Assembly: GCA_038250235.1 (NCBI GenBank)
Contig: JBBSCO010000051.1
Span: forward strand, 1 to 21,463
Origin: JAAUTS01 sp038250235
GTDB taxonomy: Bacteria > Verrucomicrobiota > Verrucomicrobiia > Methylacidiphilales > JAAUTS01
Direction: 5' to 3'
Length of the DNA: 21,463 nt
The stretch's first letter is position 1, and every line of letters starts with the position of its first letter. Below the pieces are notes generated by a model that saw nothing but the letters and a program-made list of their open reading frames with translations, was not told the origin of the DNA and ran no database searches. Of this stretch, positions 7,423 to 15,811 are shown piece by piece. Made by a program: the position numbers and the translations under genes.

Positions 7423-7450
7423 CCGCAAGCACCATTTTCCAGGTGCGCGG
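7423..7450. terminator. stem-loop between convergent genes
   Basis: CCGC-AA-GCACC pairs with GGTGC-GCGG across an 8-nt loop: nine base pairs with an AA bulge. It sits in the 50-bp gap between two convergent genes and could end transcription from either side. No T-run follows, so its efficiency is uncertain. Confidence 0.4.
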
Positions 7451-7464
7451 GCAATTGAACGTTA

Positions 7465-8178
7465 TCAATGAGGAACTTCTTTGGTTCCGGAATGGATGGC
7501 CACAATCCCCATGGTCATTCTTTGCCAGTGGACCTCCTTAAACCCTGAGTCGCGCAGTTCCCCGGCTATCTCTTCAACCCGGGGGAAATGTTCCACGGTA
7601 CTGGCAAGATAGCAGTAGGCCTGGGGATCAGGGCAGAAGACAGAGGCCAGCTTCGGCATAACATATTTCAGATAGAAAAAATATAGACCGCAGAACCACT
7701 CCTGGGGGCGCGTGAATTCCAGAATATGCAGAGACGCTCCTGGTTCCAAAACACGCAGAATTTCCTTCATTGCAGTAATTCTGTCCCCGAAATTTCTTAA
7801 CCCGAAAGCAACTGTGGCGGCGGAGAAACTGTTGACGGTGAAAGGGAGCCGGAGGGCATCGCCAGCCACCAGGGTGGGAATGCCTTTTTTACGGGCCTGG
7901 TCAAGCATCGGGAGACAGAAATCACACCCAACCACTTTCAGATTTTTCCGGATCAGCATCCGCGCGACATCGCCGCTGCCTGTGGCCAGATCCAGAACCC
8001 GGCTGGATTTTGAGTTTTGGGTTTTGAAATTTTTGACCACTGCGGAGACCAGGCGGTGGCGCCACCAGAGGTCGATTCCCAGGCTGAAAAAGCGGTTCAG
8101 GAAATCGTAGGGCTCCGCGATACGCCCGAACATGGAGCGCACCGTGCGGCCATGTTCAAGGGGCAAGGCCGGGGACAT
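7465..8178 (-). CDS. ubiE: demethylmenaquinone/2-polyprenylbenzoquinol methyltransferase (MenG/UbiE)
   Basis: 237 residues; a SAM-dependent C-methyltransferase that completes the quinone ring. Motifs: MFGRIAEPYDFLNRFFSLG (the UbiE/MenG signature), VLDLATGSGDVA (SAM motif I), the acidic strand GCDFCLPML, and FGLRNFGDR and ILRVLEPGASLHILEF, all typical. MenG is likelier than UbiE in this group, but no quinone gene nearby decides this. I chose the ATG at 8176-8178, 7 bp after the clpC stop with GGAG in between, which suggests translational coupling. An earlier ATG at 8226 would overlap clpC by 41 bp and add 16 residues without family resemblance. It is last in the mcsB-clpC-ubiE run. Confidence 0.9.
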   Translation of the reverse strand: MSPALPLEHGRTVRSMFGRIAEPYDFLNRFFSLGIDLWWRHRLVSAVVKNFKTQNSKSSRVLDLATGSGDVARMLIRKNLKVVGCDFCLPMLDQARKKGIPTLVAGDALRLPFTVNSFSAATVAFGLRNFGDRITAMKEILRVLEPGASLHILEFTRPQEWFCGLYFFYLKYVMPKLASVFCPDPQAYCYLASTVEHFPRVEEIAGELRDSGFKEVHWQRMTMGIVAIHSGTKEVPH

Positions 8179-8185
8179 CACTCCG

Positions 8186-10708
8186 TTAAGAGCCGCTTCC
8201 GGACTTGACGGATTCCGTGTTGGCATCTGAGGTGAAAACCAGTTCCTTGTCCTTCAGATTAATATTGACCACGGATGAGCTCTTGATCGTTCCCCGGATC
8301 AGTTCCTCTGCAATCGGATCTTCCACGAATTTCTCGATGGCGCGGCGAAGCGGACGTGCTCCATAGGCAGGGTCGTAACCCTTATCGATAAGATACTCGA
8401 TCGCTTCCGGGCTGATGTTGAAGCTGATCTCGCGCGCTTTGAGGCGCTCTTCCACCTTGGCGATTTCCAGATGAACGATCTTGCTTAGATGCTCGCGGGT
8501 GAGCTGATGGAAGACAATGATGTCAGTCAGACGGTTAAGGAACTCGGGTTTGAAAACCTTCTTGGCTTCACCCAGAAGCTTTTCTTTGACCAGCTCATAG
8601 TTATTGTGATCTGACTCATTGGTGCTGAAGCCGACAACACTTTGCTTCTTGATCAACTCGGCCCCAACATTGGAGGTCATGATGATGATAGTATTGCGGA
8701 AGTCGACCTTGCGGCCCAGACTGTCGGTGATCTGTCCGTCTTCCAGAATCTGGAGCAGGATGTTCCAGACGTCCGGATGGGCTTTTTCGATCTCGTCAAA
8801 AAGCACGACACAATATGGACGGCGGCGCACTTTTTCCGTGAGCTGACCCCCTTCTTCGTAGCCGACATAGCCCGGAGGCGATCCGACCAGGCGGGAGACA
8901 TTGAACTTCTCCATGTATTCGCTCATGTCCAGTTGGATGAGGGCATCGGTCTCGCCAAAGACATTCTGGGCAAGTGCCTTGGCCAGGTGGGTTTTGCCTA
9001 CGCCGGTGGGGCCGAGGAAAATAAAGGAACCGATCGGGCGCTTTGGGTCTTTAAGATCGGCACGGGAGCGGCGGAGTGCCTTGGCCAAAGCCTGGACACC
9101 TTCTTCCTGGCCGATGACTTTTCCTGTGAGTTCATCCCCGATATTGATCAGGCGTGAGGTTTCCTTTTCTTCCAGGCGGGTGAGGGGAATCCCCGTCCAC
9201 TTGGAGATGACGTGCATGATGTCGTCAGGACCAACTGTGACAACTTGTTCGTCACGATGTTTGCGCCAATCAGCCAGACTGGTTTCAAGTTTTTGCTTGG
9301 CGGCTTTTTCCTTGTCGCGGAGGGCGGCGGCTTTTTCAAAATCCTGTTCCTTGATGGCGGTTTCCTTGTCCTGACGGATGGTTTCGATGGTGCCTTCCAT
9401 TTCCTTGAGTTCGGGAGGGGTCATGGTGGCCTTGATGCGGCAGCGGGCTCCGGCTTCGTCCATGATGTCGATGGCTTTGTCAGGCAGGAAACGTCCGGTG
9501 AGATAGCGGTCGCTGAGTTTGGTGGCTTCGATCAGCGCCTCATCGGTGATTCTGGCCTTGTGGTGCTGCTCGTATTTGGGTCGTATGCCTTTAAGGATGA
9601 GGATGGTTTCGGCCACACTCGGGGCTTCCACCTTGACGCTTTGGAAGCGGCGTTCCAGAGCGGAATCCTTTTCGATATACTTGCGATATTCGTTGAGAGT
9701 TGTGGCACCCACACACTGGAGTTCACCGCGTGAGAGGGCGGGTTTGATGATATTGGAGGCATCCATGGCGCCCTCGGCCGAACCGGCTCCGACGATGGTG
9801 TGCATTTCGTCTATGAAGAGAATGACGTTCTTGGCTTTCCGGATTTCTTCCATCACGGCCTTGATTCGTTCTTCGAATTGCCCACGGTATTTGGTGCCTG
9901 CCACCATGAGGGCCAGATCCAAGGTGATGACTTTTTTGTCGCGCAGCAGCTCTGGAACATTGCCGGCTATGATTTCCTGGGCCAGACCTTCCACGATGGC
10001 GGTTTTGCCCACGCCGGCTTCCCCGATCAAAACCGGATTGTTTTTGCTGCGGCGGCAAAGGATCTGCACGACGCGTTCGATTTCGTTTTTACGGCCGATA
10101 ACCGGATCCAGATCGCCTTTGGCGGCAAGCTCGGTCAGGTCGCGCCCGAACGCTTTCAGGGCCGGGGTTTTGGATTCCTTTTTTGAGCCTCCGGCGGAAG
10201 CCTGACCTCCAGAGGTGGATCCCTCCTGGCTGGTGGCGGAAAAATCTTCTTCCTGCTCGTTCCCTCCTTCGAAGTTGGGGTCGAGTTCTTTCAGGACTTC
10301 GTTGCGTGCTCTTTCCAGATCCACATCAAGGGTTTTGAGAACACGTGCGGCCACGCCGTCACCTTCGCGCAGAAGGCCCAACAGAATGTGTTCGGTTCCA
10401 ACATAGGAATGATGGAGGGCTTTGGCTTCTTTGCCCGCCAGGGCCAGGACTTTTTTGACACGTGGGGTGTAGGGAATGTTGCCGGAAATTTTTGTGTCCG
10501 GACCTGAACCCACCTGCTTTTCCACTTCCATCCGGACGGTTTCCAGGTCCAGGCCCATTTTTTGCAGCACATTGACCGCCACACCCTGGCCCAGCTTGAT
10601 CAGACCGAGGAGAAGATGCTCGGTTCCGACATAGTTGTGGTTGAAGCGGTCGGCTTCCTTTCGTGCAAGGGCGAGAACCTGCTGGGCGCGTGGAGTGAAA
10701 TTGTTCAT
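8186..10708 (-). CDS. clpC: ATP-dependent Clp protease ATP-binding subunit ClpC
   Basis: 840 residues, a full-length ClpC/HSP100 unfoldase that feeds substrates to ClpP. Order: two Clp N-repeats (about 1-70 and 77-145), a Gly/Ser/Glu-rich linker (146-180), AAA1 with Walker A GEAGVGKT (229-236) and Walker B VILFIDE (295-301), a UVR-type coiled middle region (445-475), AAA2 with Walker A GPTGVGKT (566-573) and Walker B VVLFDEI (634-640), then the C-terminal D2-small domain. The N-repeats keep GTEH twice (Glu30 and Glu106), equivalent to the glutamates that bind phosphoarginine in B. subtilis ClpC. The mcsB stop is 25 bp upstream. The ATG is preceded by AACCAACCT, with no Shine-Dalgarno site. 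Confidence 0.97.
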   Translation of the reverse strand: MNNFTPRAQQVLALARKEADRFNHNYVGTEHLLLGLIKLGQGVAVNVLQKMGLDLETVRMEVEKQVGSGPDTKISGNIPYTPRVKKVLALAGKEAKALHHSYVGTEHILLGLLREGDGVAARVLKTLDVDLERARNEVLKELDPNFEGGNEQEEDFSATSQEGSTSGGQASAGGSKKESKTPALKAFGRDLTELAAKGDLDPVIGRKNEIERVVQILCRRSKNNPVLIGEAGVGKTAIVEGLAQEIIAGNVPELLRDKKVITLDLALMVAGTKYRGQFEERIKAVMEEIRKAKNVILFIDEMHTIVGAGSAEGAMDASNIIKPALSRGELQCVGATTLNEYRKYIEKDSALERRFQSVKVEAPSVAETILILKGIRPKYEQHHKARITDEALIEATKLSDRYLTGRFLPDKAIDIMDEAGARCRIKATMTPPELKEMEGTIETIRQDKETAIKEQDFEKAAALRDKEKAAKQKLETSLADWRKHRDEQVVTVGPDDIMHVISKWTGIPLTRLEEKETSRLINIGDELTGKVIGQEEGVQALAKALRRSRADLKDPKRPIGSFIFLGPTGVGKTHLAKALAQNVFGETDALIQLDMSEYMEKFNVSRLVGSPPGYVGYEEGGQLTEKVRRRPYCVVLFDEIEKAHPDVWNILLQILEDGQITDSLGRKVDFRNTIIIMTSNVGAELIKKQSVVGFSTNESDHNNYELVKEKLLGEAKKVFKPEFLNRLTDIIVFHQLTREHLSKIVHLEIAKVEERLKAREISFNISPEAIEYLIDKGYDPAYGARPLRRAIEKFVEDPIAEELIRGTIKSSSVVNINLKDKELVFTSDANTESVKSGSGS

Positions 10709-10733
10709 AGGTTGGTTTCTTGAAAGCTGGCTC

Positions 10734-11807
10734 TTAGAAAAGTTTTAATTTTTTGATGTTGGGGGCAGGGATGGATTTGAGTTTGTCACGGAGCAAATCG
10801 GAGCGGAAGGCATCCCTCTCTTCCGCATTGAGTTTCCGGTCAGCGGCTTTTTGTAAATGCGCTGGTTGGGTGAGTACAAACAGTTCATCAATCTTCTCCC
10901 TCAAGCTATTCGGGAGGATGCCTAAGTCCACCCCTAAAATAAGGAGGGACAGAAGATTCAGGGCCTCTTTGGAAGAGATGGAGTAGGAATGCTGCATGAC
11001 CCCGTAAGCCCGGCCGAGTTGATCCGCGACCATGCGGCCCTTTTCCTGCAGCAATTTCTGGCGGGCATTGACTTCGTGTTCGATCAGGTGGTTGATGACT
11101 TTGGTCAGGCGATCCAGAATTTGCCGCTCGCTTTCCCCCAACGTCATTTGGTTGGAGATCTGAAAAAGGTTGCCAAGTGCTTCCGTGCCTTCGCCGTAAA
11201 GCCCCCGCACGGCTAGTCCTATCTGGTTGACGGACTTGATCACCTGATTGATTTGCTCACTGAGAACCAAGCCGGGGAGATGAAGCATGGCCGATGCCCG
11301 CATGCCGGTGCCGACGTTGGTGGGACAGGCCGTGAGGTAGCCAAGTGTCGGGGAGAAGGCAAACTCAAGTTCTGCTTCAAGTTCGGTGTCGATTTTGTCA
11401 ATGGTCTCCCATGCGGTTTCCAACTGGAAGCCGGGGTAAATCGATTGCAGGCGCAAATGATCTTCCTCGTTGATCATGATGCTGAGGCATCTGCTTTCAC
11501 TGACAACGAGGCCGCTTCCGGAGTTTTTGGCGGCATGTTCACGACTGATCAGGTGTTGTTCCACCAACATCTGCTTTTCCAATGGATTGAAGGTTTCCAT
11601 CGTCTGGTCGATGGCTGCCAATTTCATCCCGGGCAGGTGGCGCATGGCCGGGTGGAGGATATGGAGCAGTTCCTCCCGTTGGGCTTTCTTGAGCCAACCG
11701 GGGAAAGGTTTGTTATTTAGGTTACGGGCCAGACGGACACGGCTGCTCATGACGATGCCGTTGCCGGCCGGTGTGTCTGATTCCGTGCTTTTACTGGCCG
11801 TTCCCAT
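10734..11807 (-). CDS. mcsB: protein-arginine kinase McsB
   Basis: 357 residues of the phosphagen-kinase fold. It phosphorylates arginines on proteins, which marks them for ClpC. Motifs: MSSRVRLARN (20-29, nucleotide loop), NEEDH (113-117) with a catalytic glutamate, CPTNVGTGMRAS (161-172) with the conserved Cys161, and the C-terminal RDAFRS (331-336), which matches the RDxxRA allosteric phosphoarginine site of Bacillus-type McsB. The kinase is thus predicted to be active and feedback-regulated. The frame is open 384 bp further upstream, but that part is antisense to the HD-domain gene and unlike McsB, so the ATG at 11805-11807 is used. No mcsA or ctsR gene is adjacent, unlike in Bacillus. 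It leads a run with clpC and ubiE. Confidence 0.93.
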   Translation of the reverse strand: MGTASKSTESDTPAGNGIVMSSRVRLARNLNNKPFPGWLKKAQREELLHILHPAMRHLPGMKLAAIDQTMETFNPLEKQMLVEQHLISREHAAKNSGSGLVVSESRCLSIMINEEDHLRLQSIYPGFQLETAWETIDKIDTELEAELEFAFSPTLGYLTACPTNVGTGMRASAMLHLPGLVLSEQINQVIKSVNQIGLAVRGLYGEGTEALGNLFQISNQMTLGESERQILDRLTKVINHLIEHEVNARQKLLQEKGRMVADQLGRAYGVMQHSYSISSKEALNLLSLLILGVDLGILPNSLREKIDELFVLTQPAHLQKAADRKLNAEERDAFRSDLLRDKLKSIPAPNIKKLKLF

Positions 11808-11874
11808 AAGAAACAAACTAGACCCTGGGACATGAAAATGCAATAGGAAGGCAATAAAGCGGCAAGAGCTGGTT

Positions 11875-11890
11875 GTCTTTCCTGAAAGAC
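11875..11890. promoter_or_regulatory. 16-bp palindrome, candidate operator between mcsB and the HD-domain gene
   Basis: GTCTTTCCTGAAAGAC has two perfect 7-bp arms around CT. It lies in the 130-bp gap between divergent genes, 67 bp upstream of the mcsB ATG. On the plus strand a possible -35 (TTGTCT, 11873-11878) overlaps it, and a possible -10 (TATAAC, 11897-11902) follows with a long 18-nt spacer. It does not resemble CIRCE or the CtsR heptad repeat. The regulator is unknown. Confidence 0.5.
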
Positions 11891-11937
11891 TATGCATTAT
11901 AACGAGGATGGCGGAAAACCCGTTACAACGAGAACAC

Positions 11938-12861
11938 ATGCCCCAGGCAGCGAAACCGGAGTTCAGTGCGACCACGGTGATCGATTTGAAGGGATTGTTG
12001 GGTACGATCAAGCAAGCCAAGGGTGAGGGCCAACTGCCTGCGGGCATCGGTGAGGACTCGAATTTGTTGGATATTTTCGCCGCGCAGGCGGAATCCCTGC
12101 GGGAAAGCCGGGCCGAACCGGAAAAAATCATGCCTGTATTGCTTGGTAAAGTCGGTCTGCCCAAGGACCACGTGCTTTGGGGTGCTGCCATCCGGGCCAG
12201 TGAAATGGCCGGGGAGGATCAGGATAACCATCCTACCTATCACAGCCCCCACCATGTAACGGAAGTGATTTTGGCAGCTTATTGCCTGGGTATGCGTGAA
12301 CACCTGCCTCAGGATCGCGTGGTGGAACTCCTGGTTGCAGCCGCTGCCCATGACCTGGGCCACACCGGTGGGATGAATAAAACAGCCTACGAATTGGAAA
12401 CCATGGCATATCACATCATCCACCCCGTTTTGGTGGAGTGCGGTTTGGAAGAGGACTCCATCGAGCGGATTGGGCGCATGATAGTTTCGACCGATTTTAC
12501 CAACGGCGTTCCGATGGTGCGTCAGTCCTACCGCCATTATTATGATCACCCAAAGGATGATGAAGACCGCCTGCTCGCGGCCCAGTGTGTGATCCTGACT
12601 GAGGCGGATGTGCTTTTCTCCTGTTTCAGTGAGCACTATAACGACCGTCTGAGCCAACTTTTGTCCGCGGAGTGGAACCGTCAGGAGACTCTGAGCCTGA
12701 AAGAGCGCATCGGTTTTCTTTCTTCCGTGGAATTCATTTCGGATGCGGCCAAACAATTGGGTCTCGAGGAACGCCGTAAAAAAATCTGGCAAAACCTGAC
12801 CCGCCGCACCGGACGCATTCCCTACCCCTCCGACCTGCCCGCTCAACCTGCTGCTGAATAA
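11938..12861 (+). CDS. HD-domain phosphohydrolase resembling class I cyclic-nucleotide phosphodiesterases
   Basis: 307 residues. A central HD domain carries YHSPHHVTEV (His106), AAAHDLGHTGG (His138-Asp139) and ILTEADVLFS (Asp224). This order and spacing resemble the catalytic domain of class I cyclic-nucleotide phosphodiesterases (YHNxxH, HDxxHxG, then the second metal Asp). All metal ligands are present. An N-terminal 60 residues have no known motif. Hydrolysis of cAMP/cGMP is plausible but not proven; many bacterial HD proteins act on other phosphates. I chose the ATG at 11938 because GAG sits 5 nt before it; the ATG at 11908 has GAGG touching it, too close to serve. Divergent from mcsB. 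Confidence 0.8.
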   Translation: MPQAAKPEFSATTVIDLKGLLGTIKQAKGEGQLPAGIGEDSNLLDIFAAQAESLRESRAEPEKIMPVLLGKVGLPKDHVLWGAAIRASEMAGEDQDNHPTYHSPHHVTEVILAAYCLGMREHLPQDRVVELLVAAAAHDLGHTGGMNKTAYELETMAYHIIHPVLVECGLEEDSIERIGRMIVSTDFTNGVPMVRQSYRHYYDHPKDDEDRLLAAQCVILTEADVLFSCFSEHYNDRLSQLLSAEWNRQETLSLKERIGFLSSVEFISDAAKQLGLEERRKKIWQNLTRRTGRIPYPSDLPAQPAAE

Positions 12862-13000
12862 CCTAACCCGTTGGACAGTAGCTGACGACGAAAAGAAGGC
12901 GGACTGGCTTCAGGACTCTTTTGTTTGGGTCCGGGTCTTTGAGGTCGTCTGCTGAATTGATTTTGTATTTCCCGTTGTTCGTGGTTTACTCTTTCCCCCC

Positions 13001-14332
13001 ATGTTTGAAATAAGCGAAAAGCCCGGGATGGTGGTGAGTGCTCTGCTCATCAGTGTCTATCTGAAAAAAGAGGAGCATGATGAAGCCCTGAGCCTGTTGG
13101 CGGAACTTGGCGAACTTGTCGACACCCTCGGCGTTCCGGTCAAAGGAACCATGCTTGTCCATGTCCGTGCTTACCACGCAAAGCTTCTTATCGGCACGGG
13201 CAAGGCTGATGAAATCGTGGCCAAGGCCAAAGAACTGGGTTGTGATGTTATTGTTTTTGATAATGAACTATCACCCGCACAGCAACGCAACTGGGAAAGC
13301 CTTTCCGGCCTGGCTGTGATTGACCGGCAGGAAGTCATCCTCGATATTTTCGGTAAAAGAGCCCAGACCCGGGAAGCACGGCTTCAGGTTGAGCTGGCGC
13401 GCGTCGAATATTCCCTGCCCCGGCTCACCCGGGCCTGGGGTCACCTGGGTAAAATGGGTGGGGGGATCGGAGGAAAAGGGGAAGGGGAAACCCAGCTCGA
13501 AGTCGACCGCCGTCTTACCCGCAAGGATATTGACAAACTCAAGGCCGAACTGGTTGAAGTCAAACGTCAGCGTGCCACCCAGCGCAAAGAACGGCAACGG
13601 GTGCCTGTGCCTTGCCTGGCTATTGTTGGTTATACGAACGCGGGCAAATCGTCATTATTGAAAAAATTGACCGATGCCAATGTCCTGGTGGAAGACAAAC
13701 TTTTCGCGACACTCGATACCACCACCCGCAAGCTGATGCTTCCCAGCAAACAGAGCGTTCTATTGACCGATACGGTAGGATTTGTCAGAAAGCTTCCCCA
13801 TCGCCTGATCGAATCCTTCAATGCCACGTTGGAAGAATCGATGGTTTCCGACTTTCTGATCCATCTGCTCGACGGCAGCGATCCGGAGGTCATGAAATAC
13901 TATGACACCACTATCAAGGTTCTTTCGGAACTGGGTGCGGAAAACAAACAGATGGTGACAGTCTTCAACAAAATTGACCGGATCACGGATAAGGCGGACA
14001 TTCTTTCGCTCAAAAATCATTTTCCCGACGCGCTCTTTATTTCGGCCATGACCGGTGAGGGATTGGACGACCTGTTGCACCGGATGGATGAACTGATCGC
14101 TGACAGGGCCGAGCGCCACAAGCTTCGGATTCCCCTGGAAAACCAGGATGTGGTGGCCAGACTTTACCGCGAAGCGAGTGTGCTGAGTTGTGAGTATCTG
14201 GACGACGGAGTCTCCGTCACGGCTCTCATCCCCAAGCTGATCCTGGAAAAATACCAGGAATTTCTGGAAAAGAAAAAAGTCGTTCCAAAGAAGCTCCTCA
14301 CAAAAGCTGAGCGCCTGGCAAAGAAGCTTTAA
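13001..14332 (+). CDS. hflX: GTPase HflX
   Basis: 443 residues; a ribosome-associated GTPase that splits stalled or heat-damaged 70S ribosomes. The N-terminal HflX domain (about 12-150) contains LLIGTGKADEI and IDRQEVILDIFGKRA. The glycine-rich linker GGGIGGKGEGETQLEVDRR (153-171) is diagnostic. The G domain has G1 GYTNAGKSS (210-218), G2 TLDTTTR, G3 DTVGF and G4 NKID. The C-terminus ends with a lysine-rich tail. The ATG at 13001 is preceded by CTTTCCCCCC, with no Shine-Dalgarno site. An internal ATG at 13028 (Met10) is an alternative start. Monocistronic by layout: it lies 139 bp after the HD gene and is convergent with the DUF1501 gene. Confidence 0.95.
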   Translation: MFEISEKPGMVVSALLISVYLKKEEHDEALSLLAELGELVDTLGVPVKGTMLVHVRAYHAKLLIGTGKADEIVAKAKELGCDVIVFDNELSPAQQRNWESLSGLAVIDRQEVILDIFGKRAQTREARLQVELARVEYSLPRLTRAWGHLGKMGGGIGGKGEGETQLEVDRRLTRKDIDKLKAELVEVKRQRATQRKERQRVPVPCLAIVGYTNAGKSSLLKKLTDANVLVEDKLFATLDTTTRKLMLPSKQSVLLTDTVGFVRKLPHRLIESFNATLEESMVSDFLIHLLDGSDPEVMKYYDTTIKVLSELGAENKQMVTVFNKIDRITDKADILSLKNHFPDALFISAMTGEGLDDLLHRMDELIADRAERHKLRIPLENQDVVARLYREASVLSCEYLDDGVSVTALIPKLILEKYQEFLEKKKVVPKKLLTKAERLAKKL

Positions 14333-14350
14333 CCCTTTGTATTCCGTCGC

Positions 14351-14389
14351 CCTGAACGAGGCAAAGGAACCACAGGCGGTTCTTTCAGG
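14351..14389. terminator. stem-loop between hflX and the DUF1501 gene
   Basis: AAGGAACC pairs with GGTTCTTT (one G-U) over a 6-nt loop. The stem can continue, after a one-sided bulge, through CCTGAA with TTCAGG. It sits 20-60 bp past the hflX stop, between convergent genes. No clear T-run follows. The rest of the 14333-14495 gap shows nothing else I can name. Confidence 0.4.
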
Positions 14390-14495
14390 TTACAACCAGA
14401 TCCTGGCCCTTCGAAATATCACCCGTTATTGTCTGTGGATCCTTCACTTTGTTCAGGATAATAAAAATGTAGGAAGCGAGTAGGGCATGAATACA

Positions 14496-15791
14496 TCAAA
14501 CAAAACCCAGCTTTGGAAACGATTTCTTCAGGATGACATCCGACCCGGTCTGCAGCCAGTTTTCCAGCACCGTGGCATAAACACTGCGGAAATCGACCTG
14601 GTGCTTGAGGTCGCCTTTGTCCAGGTCTGTCAGGCTGGGGTAATCGCTGTGAACGCCTGACTTGACCTTTCCACCCAGAAGGAACATCGGACCGGCCACG
14701 CCGTGATCGGTGCCTCTGGAGGCGTTTTCTTCGACCCGGCGGCCGAATTCACTGAAAGTCATGATCAGCACACGTTCAAAATTTCCCTGCTGTTTCAGAT
14801 CGGCAACAAAAGCGCCCAGGGCCGATGAAAACTCCTTCATTAGTCGGCTATGTGAACCCAACTGGTCGGCATGGGTGTCGAAGCCGCCCTGGTTGGCGTA
14901 ATAGATGCGCGTGGGCAAACCTCCGGCGATCAGTTGTGCGATCAATTGCAGGTCGGAAGCCAGCCTGTTTTTGGGATACGGTACGGAAGACTGGTATTTA
15001 GAGGTGATTTTCTGGACATCCTGAGAACTGAGCTCGGCGTCCAGCGCGGTGCGCTGAAGGAAGTCCATGTTTGTCATTCCGTCCCGTAACGGCGGCATAG
15101 CACCCCCCAGATTTTCAATGGAAGATCCGCTGTTGTTTCCTGCCACATTGCCAGAATCGGATTCCTGCATTATGGGGGAGCCAGTCAGGGCCTCGGATTC
15201 GATAAAGCGGTAACGGTTGGCATTGGCCATGGCGATGCCGATGGGTTTCGGTCCGAGAAAGGCCTGGGGTGGCATGGAGCCGATGTTGACCCCGACCGTG
15301 GAAGGGGCACCGGCACAGGCGTTGTCGAAGTAACGGCCCAGCCAGCCGTAGTGTTCGTTTTTGTCCGAGTCGGAAGCCGTCTGCCAGATTTCCATGGAAC
15401 GGAAATGGGATCGGTTTGGGTTGGGATACCCCACACCATTGAGAATGGCGAGATCCCCTGAATCGTAGAGATTTTTGAGCTCGGCCAGTTGCGGGTTCAT
15501 CCCGAAACGGTCGTTGATTTTCAAAACCGCCTCTTTCGGAATGGCGATATTACGGCGGGCTTTGTAATAGGCGTCGTCACTGTAGGGGACGAGGGTATTG
15601 AGTCCGTCATTTCCCCCGCCCATCTGAAGTACAATCAGGATGCGGCCATCCTTGCCATTGACCACCTGGGTCAGAGAATCGGCCGCCAAGGAATCCATCT
15701 GAAAGATGGTGCTGTTGAGAAACGTGGGGAGGGTCCAGCTTGCGGCGGCTCCCATCAGACTGGAATGTAGGAATTGACGGCGTGTTTTCAT
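14496..15791 (-). CDS. DUF1501 protein with Tat-type signal
   Basis: 431 residues. The N-terminus MKTRRQFLHSS is a twin-arginine signal (RRxFL), followed by a hydrophobic stretch, so the protein is likely exported folded. The body has the marks of DUF1501: MGGGNDGLNTLVPYSDDAYY (about 57-76), NQGGFDTHADQLGSH, and FSEFGRRVEENASRGTDHG. The family is placed in the alkaline-phosphatase-like superfamily, so a metal-dependent hydrolase of phosphate or sulfate esters is possible. No activity is established to my knowledge. It is transcribed after the DUF1800 gene with a 20-bp gap; the two families are commonly paired in PVC bacteria. CGCCTCCT lies directly before the ATG, with no Shine-Dalgarno site. 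Confidence 0.9.
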   Translation of the reverse strand: MKTRRQFLHSSLMGAAASWTLPTFLNSTIFQMDSLAADSLTQVVNGKDGRILIVLQMGGGNDGLNTLVPYSDDAYYKARRNIAIPKEAVLKINDRFGMNPQLAELKNLYDSGDLAILNGVGYPNPNRSHFRSMEIWQTASDSDKNEHYGWLGRYFDNACAGAPSTVGVNIGSMPPQAFLGPKPIGIAMANANRYRFIESEALTGSPIMQESDSGNVAGNNSGSSIENLGGAMPPLRDGMTNMDFLQRTALDAELSSQDVQKITSKYQSSVPYPKNRLASDLQLIAQLIAGGLPTRIYYANQGGFDTHADQLGSHSRLMKEFSSALGAFVADLKQQGNFERVLIMTFSEFGRRVEENASRGTDHGVAGPMFLLGGKVKSGVHSDYPSLTDLDKGDLKHQVDFRSVYATVLENWLQTGSDVILKKSFPKLGFV

Positions 15792-15811
15792 AGGAGGCGG
15801 GGTTCAGGCAT

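Noticed and set aside
11808..11937. CIRCE or CtsR operator upstream of mcsB-clpC
   Set aside because: Neither TTAGCACTC-N9-GAGTGCTAA nor the GGTCAAA heptad repeat is present; only the unrelated 16-bp palindrome is.
11808..12191. 128-residue N-terminal extension of the McsB frame
   Set aside because: It is antisense to the HD-domain gene, has no McsB resemblance, and the ATG at 11807 gives the normal family length.
11923..12846. 307-codon open frame on the minus strand
   Set aside because: It is the mirror of the HD-domain gene, whose catalytic motifs are on the plus strand.
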